Positions 22,022-29,995 of a stretch of DNA of 36,002 bases are shown here, one piece after another. The notes under the pieces are model-generated. The model had not been told where the DNA came from. It worked only from the letters and a program-made list of their open reading frames with translations, and made no database searches. The stretch is from Desulfurella amilsii (GTDB taxonomy: Bacteria; Campylobacterota_A; Desulfurellia; Desulfurellales; Desulfurellaceae), in contig NZ_MDSU01000016.1 of NCBI RefSeq assembly GCF_002119425.1, forward strand, positions 1-36,002. Reading direction: 5' to 3'. Within the stretch, counting starts at the first letter, position 1; each line of letters starts with the position of its first letter. The position numbers and the translations under genes were made by a program.

Positions 22022-23477
22022 TATAATAGCTTTTATAGGAATTTTAGGGCTTAATACAACAGCTAATGCCGACCTTTTAAGCAGTATAGGAGGCGGTGGC
22101 AGTTTATCGTCAACAGAACAAAATATTATAAATGGATATACAAATCAATCAAGCTCGCAAGGTTTTTACAATACTTATGCACCGCAGTATTACCAATCGG
22201 CTCAATATTTACAGCAGGCGGGACAGTCAATAGGAAGCGGGCTTAATCTGCAATCTCTTGCAAGCGGTAATTTTAATTTACAAGGACTTTTGGGTGGCGG
22301 AATAGGAAGTATTTACTCGCAGGTAGGCAATATGCAGGGTATAATTCAACAGCTTTCAAGCGGTAGTTTGGCTAATTTATCCACAGGTAATATAGTTTCG
22401 CAGATTTCACAGTCACCAATGACACTGCTCTCTTTTGCAAGCCCAACTATTGCCAATAGTTTACAAAATGCTCAAAATCAAGCTACAAAAATATATTCAT
22501 CAAGTTTAAATTCATATCAGGGTTATGTAAACAAATCATCGCTTGGAAATGGAATAACAGCACAGGGAACAGCAAATTCAATGGTTCAATGTATTCAGCA
22601 AAATACATCAAGCGGTATGGATTTAAATACTGCATTATCTAAATGCTCTCAATCACAACAGACACCGCAGTATGTGCCTTTAACTGCAAACAATAATAAC
22701 CAGCTTGCTTCAAGTATGAATATTACACAAGACTCAGCTCAGATTGCAGGTTTAAACGGAACAGAACAAAATATTTATACTTATTATGTCGGTAATATTT
22801 CAATTAATAACGGACAAGTGCAGGCAGATATTAAACAAAATCCTGTTTTAAGCGCTTACAATGATTATTCTAAATATTACGGCAGTTTGGTTGTAGGGGC
22901 TATGAAAGACCCTAATAACACAACAAACTTACAACAAATAGGTTTTCAAACAGGCGTTACTATTACATCTGACTTAATATTAACCTTATCAGATTCACCA
23001 GACGGCACGCTTTACGCAAATCAGCTTGGAAGTCAGATAGCAATAGAAAGAATTAAAAAAGATATGACATTAGTAAACTCTGCTCTTGGCGTTTCTATAC
23101 AGAAAGCAAAAACGCAAGGCAATGATGCTCTTGTGGCGTTGCTAAGACAAAGACAGGAAACACTAAATAAACAGTTTGCAGATTACGCAAAACAAGACAC
23201 AAATGCTAATATAGCGCAAATAGCTTTAGCGGCGCAGAAATCTTTTGATAAATCAAGGCAAAATGGATTTGCTGAAAGCGTAGATATATTAGATAATCCT
23301 TACTCAAAACCATCATTAAATACTTATCAAGGACAAACAAATACATTTAGTGGTCAGGAAACAGGACAAAATGTAGCAGACGCAATAAACAATTCTATAA
23401 TGGAAAATTCTTTAATAAAAAATAATCAATCTACCTACCAGCAGAATTTATCGGCAGTCCAGCAGTGGAACCAATAA
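21993..23477 (+). CDS. Large exported coiled protein of the mating pore
   Basis: 494 residues from ATG 21993, six bases after AGGAGG (21982-21987), starting within the TraF-like gene. A signal peptide (to about NADLL) is followed by Gly/Ser/Gln-rich repeats such as SIGSGLNLQSLASGNFNLQ. A pair of Cys in VQCIQQNTSSGMDLNTALSKC comes next, then a long helical part (LVALLRQRQETLNKQFADYAKQ). The Cys pattern and gene order recall the PFL_4711-type integrating-element protein and TraH-like periplasmic proteins, but I cannot choose. Probably a periplasmic or outer-membrane component of pilus assembly. Confidence 0.5.
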   Translation: MRKKSFKLCSIIAFIGILGLNTTANADLLSSIGGGGSLSSTEQNIINGYTNQSSSQGFYNTYAPQYYQSAQYLQQAGQSIGSGLNLQSLASGNFNLQGLLGGGIGSIYSQVGNMQGIIQQLSSGSLANLSTGNIVSQISQSPMTLLSFASPTIANSLQNAQNQATKIYSSSLNSYQGYVNKSSLGNGITAQGTANSMVQCIQQNTSSGMDLNTALSKCSQSQQTPQYVPLTANNNNQLASSMNITQDSAQIAGLNGTEQNIYTYYVGNISINNGQVQADIKQNPVLSAYNDYSKYYGSLVVGAMKDPNNTTNLQQIGFQTGVTITSDLILTLSDSPDGTLYANQLGSQIAIERIKKDMTLVNSALGVSIQKAKTQGNDALVALLRQRQETLNKQFADYAKQDTNANIAQIALAAQKSFDKSRQNGFAESVDILDNPYSKPSLNTYQGQTNTFSGQETGQNVADAINNSIMENSLIKNNQSTYQQNLSAVQQWNQ

Positions 23478-23487
23478 GGAGTAAATA

Positions 23488-25041
23488 ATGGCAGACCCAA
23501 CAATTGATTTTTATACAGTTTTCGCTTCGCTTGAAAGTGTAGGGCTTACTCTTGCGCAAACGATAGCTAAATCTCAAGTATTGAAAGATTTTGTATATAT
23601 TATTTTCATTTGGGGAATGTTTGAAACTTTTTTCAGGGTTTATGAAAAAAGAGAGTTTTTGCCTTTTGTGAACTTTATTGCTTACTTTGCTATTATGATG
23701 GCAATTTTTTCTTACATACCCCCAGCACCTGCGTTTAGCTATATCAATTTCCCAGCACAAATTGCAGATGGATTTACAAGCGGTATTATGTCAGCAATAA
23801 GCCAGCAAAGCACAAAAGACGCTATGAATAAATCTCTTGCAGATGTGAATAAAAAATTTATGATGGATACTCAAGGTAATCAAAATAAATTAGCACCAGA
23901 CGCAAATGCACCACAGCAATATAAAGATTTATATAATACTATACGAGAAAATTTAAGAAATTACTCTAAATATTGTTCAAGAACGGGCGCTTCCGGCACT
24001 AATTCAATGAGTATGTCGCTGATAAATCCGTCAGCTATTAATAACGATGAAAAGAATTGGATGACGAGCCAGAATTGTCCTATAGCTAAAAGCACTACGG
24101 GATATTATAGTTTTGTAACCGCACCAGATAAAAACGGAGTTAAATATGTAACTTGCGATCAAATGAATACAATTTTAAGAGCTGATATGAAGGATTACAT
24201 TGAAAATTATTGGGCTCAGACTCCTTACGGTAAACAGGTATATCAAGGTTCACAGGCATCATCGGATTTAAGTCAAAGAGATTTAGATACCGCATATTTT
24301 TTGGGAGGCGGTAGTTTAGATTCTATAGCCTTTGCTACAACACCGGGCAATATAGACAGTGGAACAACAGACGCAAATGAAGGTGGTATAAATTATACTT
24401 TAAGAACAACTTACAATTTTATTCTTAACACATTCGGCTCAGCCGAAACTAAACTTATGCATATATCTGTAATGACTTACGGTCCGATGATGATTTATGG
24501 CATGTATATGCTTAATGCGGCGTTTTATGCCCTTATTATTGCTTTTACTCCTATTGTTTTTGTTTTAGCAATGCAGAAACCTGAAAACATTACAATCTAC
24601 ATTAAATGGATTTTTACAGTAATTTGGGCTAAAAGCTGGCAAATAGTCGGATATATAGCAATCAACTTATTTAATAATATTAAATTTTCGGCTAATCCGG
24701 GAACCACAGGCGTTTTTTCAAGCGCAGGAGTTTTAAATGACTTATGGCAGATTACCTTAATAAGTATTTTTACAATAAGTCCCGGCATAATGGCATTAAT
24801 ATTCCTTGAAGGGCGTTCAATGATTACAGGTGCTATGACAGGTATTGCTGGTAATATATCAAGCGAACGCTTAATTCAATCAACAGCTCGTATAGGCAGT
24901 GTTTTTAGTAATAATGGAAGTAATACAACTTCTGGAACAACAGGCGGTAGTCCTATCGGAGGTGGCAATAACGGTGGCGGAGGCGGTGGCAATGCTAATG
25001 CTAATGTTGATAGCGGGGCAACAGGTGCAACTAAGAGTTAA
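23488..25041 (+). CDS. TraG N-terminal-type inner-membrane protein, short form
   Basis: 517 residues. Membrane helices near 27-50 and 57-77 (FVYIIFIWGMFETFF, NFIAYFAIMMAIFSYI) are followed by a polar extracytoplasmic domain. A second set of helices lies around 335-445 (MIYGMYMLNAAFYALIIAF and IKWIFTVIWAKSWQIVGYIAI). This matches the TraG_N layout (PF07916) of mating-pair stabilisation proteins. It lacks the long C-terminal periplasmic domain of F TraG, which is responsible there for entry exclusion, and ends instead in a Gly/Asn/Ser-rich tail. The ribosome binding site AAGGAG overlaps the previous stop codon. Confidence 0.75.
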   Translation: MADPTIDFYTVFASLESVGLTLAQTIAKSQVLKDFVYIIFIWGMFETFFRVYEKREFLPFVNFIAYFAIMMAIFSYIPPAPAFSYINFPAQIADGFTSGIMSAISQQSTKDAMNKSLADVNKKFMMDTQGNQNKLAPDANAPQQYKDLYNTIRENLRNYSKYCSRTGASGTNSMSMSLINPSAINNDEKNWMTSQNCPIAKSTTGYYSFVTAPDKNGVKYVTCDQMNTILRADMKDYIENYWAQTPYGKQVYQGSQASSDLSQRDLDTAYFLGGGSLDSIAFATTPGNIDSGTTDANEGGINYTLRTTYNFILNTFGSAETKLMHISVMTYGPMMIYGMYMLNAAFYALIIAFTPIVFVLAMQKPENITIYIKWIFTVIWAKSWQIVGYIAINLFNNIKFSANPGTTGVFSSAGVLNDLWQITLISIFTISPGIMALIFLEGRSMITGAMTGIAGNISSERLIQSTARIGSVFSNNGSNTTSGTTGGSPIGGGNNGGGGGGNANANVDSGATGATKS

Positions 25042-25100
25042 AAAAACAAACAGGATAAATAAAATATTGATTTTTAATTTTAAAGAACATATATTAATTG

Positions 25101-25128
25101 ATTGAGAATGTTTTTAAAAATTCTCAAT
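25101..25128 (+). promoter_or_regulatory. Intercistronic hairpin before the 156-residue gene
   Basis: ATTGAGAA and TTCTCAAT arms extended by TTTTTAAAAA give a long stem with a small bulge. There is no long T-tract, and GGAGGAG follows a few bases later. It is probably an mRNA stability or processing element within the operon rather than a terminator. Confidence 0.4.
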
Positions 25129-25144
25129 TTAAAGGAGGAGTTTT

Positions 25145-25615
25145 ATGTGGCTATTAGAAAACGAAAGACCAAATCTTTTTAATCTAAGAAATTTTTACAA
25201 GGTAGAATTAGAAAGAAAAGAAGAAATGCCAAATCTTTTTCTTTATCAATTATCGTCAAACAAAAGCGATTTGATAATTAAAAAGTTTAGTCTTGAAAAA
25301 TTTAGTAATGCTTTTAAGGAAAAGCTTAACAACTTTCTAAAAATCAACAAGTTTTTGTTTATTGAAACCAACTACCAAAAATTTATCTGGATTAACTCAA
25401 ATTTTGTTGTGAGTATAGTTAATAAACTCAAAGCCGAAGATGTTACAATGGAAATTGAAACCACATCAGGCTTAACAGACAGCATAGAAATAGGAAGCAG
25501 GATCCATTTGCAGTTATTTATCGTCAAAAATATAGAAATAATAGCAATGCCAACAACAAAGGAGGAAACAAGAGGAATAAAATCCAAATACGATATAGCA
25601 AGCACAAGTTTTTAA
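25145..25615 (+). CDS. Unknown protein in the pore operon
   Basis: 156 residues with no signal peptide. The first half is helical and basic (FKEKLNNFLKINKFLF). The second half contains strands (FVVSIVNKLKAEDVTMEIE, IHLQLFIVKNIEIIAMP). A strong ribosome binding site (GGAGGAG) supports ATG 25145. It is followed two bases later by the next gene. No family recognised; a cytoplasmic regulator or entry-exclusion-type accessory is possible but not shown. Confidence 0.55.
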   Translation: MWLLENERPNLFNLRNFYKVELERKEEMPNLFLYQLSSNKSDLIIKKFSLEKFSNAFKEKLNNFLKINKFLFIETNYQKFIWINSNFVVSIVNKLKAEDVTMEIETTSGLTDSIEIGSRIHLQLFIVKNIEIIAMPTTKEETRGIKSKYDIASTSF

Positions 25616-25617
25616 AA

Positions 25618-25992
25618 ATGTCTGATAAATATCAAGCTCGTAAAATTGCAATATTTTATATTTATGCAAATTATTTTAACGAAAATGATATAAGTGTTTT
25701 TTTAGAAAATAAAGAAAATGTTGATTTGCGGTATATAGAAACACTTATATCTTTATACCGCAATCAGCAGAAAATTATAAAAAAACTTTTATCTTATATA
25801 CTAAAAAAAGAAAGACTTACTACTTTTCATATGGTTCTTTTAATGGTGATGGTGGCAGAAAACTATATTGTAGAATTTACTGACGAAGATGTGAGAGATT
25901 ATATACAAATTGCAAACAAATATGCCGATCAATTCTTAATAGATATAATATATTTTGCAAAAAAAAGCAATATCTTAAAATTAGCACAATAA
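25618..25992 (+). CDS. Unknown helical protein
   Basis: 124 residues, nearly all helical, alternating charged and aromatic stretches (DVRDYIQIANKYADQFLIDIIYF). No signal peptide. The start follows the previous stop by two bases and lacks a ribosome binding site, so translation is probably coupled. The helical pairs could form a small all-alpha binding protein. Not recognised. Confidence 0.5.
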   Translation: MSDKYQARKIAIFYIYANYFNENDISVFLENKENVDLRYIETLISLYRNQQKIIKKLLSYILKKERLTTFHMVLLMVMVAENYIVEFTDEDVRDYIQIANKYADQFLIDIIYFAKKSNILKLAQ

Positions 25993-26015
25993 AAATTATT
26001 TTTTTAAATATTTAC

Positions 26016-26044
26016 TTGACTTTTATACATTAAAATCCTATTAT
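26016..26044 (+). promoter_or_regulatory. Promoter of the outer-membrane protein gene
   Basis: TTGACT (26016-26021), a 17-base spacer and TATTAT (26039-26044). It is of the same TTGACTTTT class as other promoters here, so this gene can be expressed separately from the pore operon. Confidence 0.7.
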
Positions 26045-26079
26045 ATTTATAGAAATTTTATTTTTTAGGAGGTGTTTTA

Positions 26080-26946
26080 GTGAAAAAAAAAAAACTTATC
26101 AGCTACATAACAGCAATTACAGTAGCAACAGGTTTGTCTTTTGGTTTAACAGCTACAAAGGCAAAAGCGCAAGAAGCGCAGATTGGAAACACAGGAGTTA
26201 CTTTATCGGCAGGGTATGCAGGCGAACACTTTCACTATGGCGAAAGCATAGGCGACCAAGAACACGGCTGGCTAAATGGTTTTTATGTAGGTGCAGGCTA
26301 TACCAGCCAAAACAGCGTATTAGGCTTGGGTAAACTTGATTTGAATTTAAAAGACACTTTTTTAACAAACAGCATTACTTATGATGGATATCAAACAGAT
26401 TTAGCAACAGGTGCACACATACCATCAACTACAAACACTCACGAAAACATTAACAAGATTGAGTTTGAATTTGGATTTAACCAAGCATTGGCGCAAAATA
26501 TCAGTGTAGGCGAATATGGTATTTTGGGCTACAGATATTGGGATAGGCAAATTAAGGGTATTGGCGGTTATACAAATGACTACAATAATGGTTATGCAGG
26601 CATTGGAGTAAAAAGCAAAATCAGCAATTTGGGCTTAAATGGCTTAAATTTAGGTTTAGATTTGTCATATAGGCTTTCTCCTGCTTGGAGCAGTATCAAT
26701 TATATGACAAATGATTTTGGCACTTACGATATGGGAACGGCTTACAATGTAAGGGTAGAAGTGCCTATTGAGTATAATTTAGGTAAAAATTTCTCTGTTA
26801 GCGCAACACCTTATTATGACTATTGGCATTTCACAGGCTCAAATATTGTAAATGTATCGTTTTTTGGGTTTCAAATCCCTACTCGTGAACCGGGTAGTGA
26901 AACAAACTCTTTGGGCTTTAATTTAGGCATAAACTATAAATTCTAA
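26080..26946 (+). CDS. Outer-membrane beta-barrel protein
   Basis: 288 residues starting at GTG 26080 after AGGAGGTG. The signal peptide ends near KAKAQE. The body is a series of amphipathic strands with aromatic girdles (GWLNGFYVGAGY, YGILGYRYWDRQ, GLNLGLDLSYRL, SVSATPYYDYW). It closes with a last strand ending in Phe (LGFNLGINYKF), the usual BAM recognition end. It could alter the donor surface, for example as an adhesin, exclusion factor or porin. Codons 2-5 are a run of 12 A, a likely slippage site that could switch expression on or off. Confidence 0.8.
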   Translation: MKKKKLISYITAITVATGLSFGLTATKAKAQEAQIGNTGVTLSAGYAGEHFHYGESIGDQEHGWLNGFYVGAGYTSQNSVLGLGKLDLNLKDTFLTNSITYDGYQTDLATGAHIPSTTNTHENINKIEFEFGFNQALAQNISVGEYGILGYRYWDRQIKGIGGYTNDYNNGYAGIGVKSKISNLGLNGLNLGLDLSYRLSPAWSSINYMTNDFGTYDMGTAYNVRVEVPIEYNLGKNFSVSATPYYDYWHFTGSNIVNVSFFGFQIPTREPGSETNSLGFNLGINYKF

Positions 26947-26972
26947 TAGCAGGCTTGTCCTGCTATTTTTTT
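26947..26972 (+). terminator. Terminator after the outer-membrane protein gene
   Basis: Stem TAGCAGG/CCTGCTA with a 5-base loop, followed by seven T. The DsbC-like gene begins 12 bases later, so it probably depends on read-through. Confidence 0.75.
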
Positions 26973-26983
26973 AAGGGGTGCTT

Positions 26984-27745
26984 ATGAAAAAAATTATTAT
27001 ATCGCTAGGATTAGGCTTATTGTTAGTTTCAAATGCTTTTGCAGAAAACATTACAATGCAGGAAATTGCCAAAAATGTGCCTTTTCAAACGCAGGGAGTA
27101 AAAATAATTAAAGAAACTCCGATAGGCAATGGTATTTATGAGGTTATTGTTTCTCTACCAAAAAACCAGCAGGGTCAAGGAATGCCTTATGCAATCGTTT
27201 ATGCGTCAAAAGATTTTGTTATTGTAGGCAACTTATTTAAAAATAAGCAGAATCAAACAATGACCGTTATGAACTCTCTTTTACAGCCTGTAATAGAAAA
27301 GAGAATTAAAAACAGCGGGGAATATGCAAAAACACACACAAGCGAATTAGATGCGCTATCGGTAGCAATGTATAAACCAGCAAAAGCAAATGGCAAAACT
27401 TTATTTGTTTTTACCGATCCAGCTTGTCCTGCCTGCGAACAGGCAAAAAAAGATTTGATTAGTTTAGCAAACAAAACAGGATACACGATAAAAATTCTAC
27501 CTATGGCAGAACACCCTGAAAGTATACATTTATGGAATGGCTTTATATGCGGACATCACACATTTAAAGACTATGTAGATGGCAATTATAAATCAGAAAA
27601 AGAATGCAAATCTACTATGACTTATGTAGGCAATGCAAGCCAGTTAGCACAAAAAATGGGCATTTTTGCAACTCCAACCTTTATTACAAGCGATGGTAAA
27701 GTTATTGTCGGTGATAATCAAAAAGAACTTAATACCCTCAAGTAA
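26984..27745 (+). CDS. DsbC/DsbG-like periplasmic thiol-disulfide protein
   Basis: 253 residues from ATG 26984 after AAGGGG; a GTG two codons upstream is part of the ribosome binding site. The signal peptide ends near NAFA. The N-terminal third fits a DsbC-type dimerisation region. The thioredoxin fold follows, with LFVFTDPACPACEQAKKDL (CPAC redox motif near residue 146) and the cis-Pro loop GIFATPTFITSDGK. It would isomerise or form disulfides in exported, Cys-rich pore proteins such as the TraU-like protein. F-type systems commonly encode such a helper. Confidence 0.8.
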   Translation: MKKIIISLGLGLLLVSNAFAENITMQEIAKNVPFQTQGVKIIKETPIGNGIYEVIVSLPKNQQGQGMPYAIVYASKDFVIVGNLFKNKQNQTMTVMNSLLQPVIEKRIKNSGEYAKTHTSELDALSVAMYKPAKANGKTLFVFTDPACPACEQAKKDLISLANKTGYTIKILPMAEHPESIHLWNGFICGHHTFKDYVDGNYKSEKECKSTMTYVGNASQLAQKMGIFATPTFITSDGKVIVGDNQKELNTLK

Positions 27746-27770
27746 CAGTTTAATAACTGTTACTTTTGCC
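27741..27770 (+). terminator. Terminator overlapping the stop of the DsbC-like gene
   Basis: Perfect 10-bp arms AGTAACAGTT (27741-27750) and AACTGTTACT (27755-27764) with a 4-base loop, then a T-rich tail. The stop codon lies inside the left arm. Confidence 0.7.
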
Positions 27771-27830
27771 TTTCTTAAAAGTCAAACTCAATTTTTTTAT
27801 AACTTATTTTAAAAAAAATAAAAAAATCTC

Positions 27831-27858
27831 TTGACATTTATAAAAAATATGTTATATT
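27831..27858 (+). promoter_or_regulatory. Promoter of the ssb operon
   Basis: TTGACA (27831-27836), a 16-base spacer and TATATT (27853-27858). The expected start near 27865 leaves a leader of about 260 bases before ssb. Confidence 0.75.
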
Positions 27859-27864
27859 GTGAAT

Positions 27865-28128
27865 ATCTGAACCGTAGGGTTTTTACCCTATTGTTGACAC
27901 AAAGACGATTTTAGGCTATCCTGCAAGGCTGGTTGCTTTTGAGTAACCTACCAAGTTGAGATAGATATGTTTGAGCCGTTTCTGAACGGCGTTTAAATCT
28001 CTCCCTTTTTATAAGCATTGCTTAGTCGGTATCCTATTACCTTTTTCATACCGCTATAATTTTATATCCATAGCAATGTTTGCAAAAAGGGAGAGAAAAT
28101 CCCTAAAAAAAATATTGGAGGTGTTTTT
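27865..28128 (+). promoter_or_regulatory. Long, highly structured leader of ssb (riboregulator or single-strand promoter candidate)
   Basis: Successive stems can be read directly: TAGGGT/ACCCTA (27875-27890); GGTTGC-GAGTAACC (27931-27948) inside a CTATC/GATAG helix; GCCGTT/AACGGC with a 4-base loop (27975-27990). Then comes a long rod, 27999-28095, whose base is CTCTCCCTTTTT paired with AAAAAGGGAGAG, continued by AGCATTGCT with AGCAATGTT and capped by CGGTAT/ATACCG. GGAGGTG of ssb follows at once. No reading frame explains this. It may be a cis-acting RNA. By analogy with Frpo of the F leading region it may also be a hairpin promoter active on incoming single-stranded DNA. Confidence 0.55.
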
Positions 28129-28524
28129 ATGAATTTTAACAGAATCACATTAATGGGAAATCTTACGAGAGACCCAGAGTTACGCTACACACCATCAAAT
28201 ATTGGTGTTGCAACATTGGGGTTAGCGGTTAATACTATCGTCGGCAAAGATGCTGACGGCAACAAAAAAACCGAAGTATTATTTGTGGACATTACTGCTT
28301 TTGGTAAGCAGGCTGAAACAATAGCGCAATACTGCAAAAAAGGAACACCATTATTTATTGAAGGACGTTTAAGATTGCGTTCTTGGGAAGATAAAAATGG
28401 TGTCAAACACTCCAAGCACGAGGTTATTTTAAGTGCTTTTCAATTAATTGGGGGTAATAACAATGGCAAAGGAATTGAAAATGACCTGCCATTGCCACCT
28501 GATGACGAAGATGTTCCGTTTTGA
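28129..28524 (+). CDS. ssb: Single-stranded DNA-binding protein
   Basis: 131 residues. The OB-fold is clear from the start MNFNRITLMGNLTRDPELRY, with FVDITAFGKQAETIAQYCKKGTPLFIEGRL and LRSWEDKNGVKHSKHEVI. A short linker ends in the acidic tip PDDEDVPF that recruits partner enzymes. It is shorter than chromosomal SSB of about 170 residues because the linker is reduced, which is common for plasmid and phage SSBs. It would coat the transferred strand in the recipient. It heads a run of genes that includes ERF, a nuclease, a methylase and a helicase. Confidence 0.93.
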   Translation: MNFNRITLMGNLTRDPELRYTPSNIGVATLGLAVNTIVGKDADGNKKTEVLFVDITAFGKQAETIAQYCKKGTPLFIEGRLRLRSWEDKNGVKHSKHEVILSAFQLIGGNNNGKGIENDLPLPPDDEDVPF

Positions 28525-28547
28525 TTAACTAAACAGAACATCTAATT

Positions 28548-28602
28548 AGCCCTGCAAGGCTTATTAATCAAGTATTAATAAGTTTTGCAGGGCTTTTTTT
28601 TT
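28548..28602 (+). terminator. Strong terminator after ssb
   Basis: A long stem of AGCCCTGCAA/TTGCAGGGCT (28548-28557, 28585-28594), continued by CTTATTAAT/ATTAATAAG, followed by nine T. It should uncouple much of the downstream expression from ssb. Confidence 0.9.
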
Positions 28603-28631
28603 ATCAAAAAAAGCATAAGAGGAGAAAAAAG

Positions 28632-28694
28632 ATGGAAGCATTGATTGTAGCAGGCTGTATATTGCCTGCAATACTGATTGAAAAAGCCCTACTG
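28632..28694 (+). CDS. Possible 20-residue hydrophobic peptide
   Basis: ATG 28632 after AGAGGAG opens MEALIVAGCILPAILIEKPY and a stop. The spacing and the hydrophobic content make it a credible small peptide, but there is no other support. An AGCCCT/AGGGCT hairpin follows at 28684-28707 with a T-run after 28728. Confidence 0.3.
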
Positions 28695-28749
28695 AAAATA
28701 GCAGGGCTAATATTTGAATAAAAATAATTTTTTTTTGGGAGGTTTCAGA

Positions 28750-28899
28750 ATGATGGTTTTATTAAATTCAGGGAATAAATCCCTGAAAATAAAAGGTGCT
28801 AGTGAATTTTTCACTAGCGAGGAAAACGGAAAAAAAATTAATGTCGTTATAACCAAAAACGGCATGGTCGTTAAAAAAAATAAGGAGGTTAGAAAATGA
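28750..28899 (+). CDS. Small basic protein of unknown function (49 residues)
   Basis: ATG 28750 follows GGGAGG at 28737-28742. The protein (MMVLLNSGNKSLKIKGASEF and onward) is a string of short strands with a Lys-rich end. Two stem-loops lie within the coding sequence (TTCAGGGA/TCCCTGAA and CTAGTGAA/TTCACTAG). The stop overlaps the next ATG as ATGA. Small proteins of this kind are typical of leading regions. No function is recognised. Confidence 0.5.
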   Translation: MMVLLNSGNKSLKIKGASEFFTSEENGKKINVVITKNGMVVKKNKEVRK

Positions 28900-29021
28900 G
28901 AGAAGAAGCAAAAAAGAAACAAACAAAGAATTACAAAAGGCAAAGGTTGTTTAAGTCTTTTGAGAGGGAAGCGCTGAAATATGCGCTTCTTGAAGAAGAA
29001 ATTTTAAACAGAAAAAAATAA
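28896..29021 (+). CDS. Small, very basic helical protein (41 residues)
   Basis: MREEAKKKQTKNYKRQRLFK then SFEREALKYALLEEEILNRKK; a basic first half and an amphipathic helix at the end. GGAGG lies within the preceding gene just before ATG 28896, and the two genes overlap by four bases (ATGA). It could bind nucleic acid or a partner protein. Not recognised. Confidence 0.5.
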   Translation: MREEAKKKQTKNYKRQRLFKSFEREALKYALLEEEILNRKK

Positions 29022-29039
29022 AAAAAGGAGGTAAAAAGT

Positions 29040-29717
29040 ATGAGTGAAAATGAAAATGGATTTGTGGATTTTGTAAAAGATTTTATTGAGTTACAAAAAG
29101 AACTTAATAAAATTGAATTTCTTAAGAATAAAAAGGGGTATAATTATCATTATACTCCACTAGAGGACATTTTGCCAATGGTAGTGGGGATTGCGACACA
29201 GCATAATATTGCCATATTGCAATCATTTGATACCAATGACAATAATATTGTCGTTGGTGAACTAATTCTTAGCCACATAAGTGGTTATGAAAGAAAGTTT
29301 GTTAGCCGTATACCAATGGCTAATGTTGGTAGTGGTAAGGATAATCCTACACAAAATGTAGGTGCAACAGTATCGTATTTAAGACGATATATGATTATGT
29401 CTGTTTTTGGCATTGCTACAGAGGACAACGATGCTGAAACAAGACAATTACCACAACAACAATCTAAACCATCACAACAGCCACAACAAAATAAACCACA
29501 ACCACAACCACAACAGCCAGCTAAACCGTTGGCTGATGTGGAAACTTTTTTAAAATCCTTAAATCTCAGTTATAAGACTCAAGGGAATATGATAAAAATT
29601 CTTAGTGGTTATAACGAAACTTCTAAAAATAAAGAAAGCCTTGTAAAATATGGATTCAGGTATAATGCCCAAGCTAAAGCTTGGATTATGCCAATCCAAG
29701 AACAAGAAGCATCATAA
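29040..29717 (+). CDS. ERF-family single-strand annealing recombinase
   Basis: 225 residues. The ERF core (PF04404) is visible: GYNYHYTPLEDILPMVVGIA near residue 33, then GATVSYLRRYMIMSVFGIATEDNDAE near residue 110. A Gln/Pro-rich linker (about 135-165) joins it to a C-terminal domain of about 50 residues. ERF proteins bind single strands and anneal complementary DNA. Placed after ssb and before a Cas4-like nuclease, it suggests a recombination module working on incoming or damaged plasmid DNA. Start at ATG 29040 after AAGGAGG. Confidence 0.88.
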   Translation: MSENENGFVDFVKDFIELQKELNKIEFLKNKKGYNYHYTPLEDILPMVVGIATQHNIAILQSFDTNDNNIVVGELILSHISGYERKFVSRIPMANVGSGKDNPTQNVGATVSYLRRYMIMSVFGIATEDNDAETRQLPQQQSKPSQQPQQNKPQPQPQQPAKPLADVETFLKSLNLSYKTQGNMIKILSGYNETSKNKESLVKYGFRYNAQAKAWIMPIQEQEAS

Positions 29718-29740
29718 TCATAATAAAAAGGTTTTTTCTC

Positions 29741-29777
29741 ACCCACCGGGAAGACAATTCTTGGTGGGTTTTTTTTT
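29741..29777 (+). terminator. Terminator after the ERF gene
   Basis: Arms ACCCACC (29741-29747) and GGTGGGT (29763-29769), then eight more T. Genes downstream continue in the same direction with their own ribosome binding sites. Confidence 0.85.
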
Positions 29778-29815
29778 AACTAAAATCAAAATCAATTTTT
29801 TATAAGGAGGTTTAT

Positions 29816-29986
29816 ATGAAAAAAAATTATTACAAAAGAGGTATTGGGTATGTGTTCCTTAATGCCAAGTTTTATGAAAAGCTTGGTATAGGCAAGAAAG
29901 AAGAAAGTGTTATTATTACTGCTATTCAAACAATAGCAATGGCAATAATGTTTTACATTTTGCTTGTATTAGCATTTTCTTTATAG
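29816..29986 (+). CDS. Small single-pass membrane protein (56 residues)
   Basis: ATG 29816 after AAGGAGG. A basic N-terminal part (MKKNYYKRGIGYVFLNAKFY) is followed by one membrane helix (about residues 33-55, ITAIQTIAMAIMFYILLVLAF). Its stop TAG merges with the ribosome binding site of the next gene. Function unknown. Confidence 0.55.
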   Translation: MKKNYYKRGIGYVFLNAKFYEKLGIGKKEESVIITAIQTIAMAIMFYILLVLAFSL

Positions 29987-29995
29987 GAGGTTTTT

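Noticed and set aside
27894-27922. Second promoter within the ssb leader (TTGACA plus TATCCT)
   Set aside because: The -10 is poor, and the TTGACA lies between stems of the structured leader; the upstream promoter at 27831-27858 is better.
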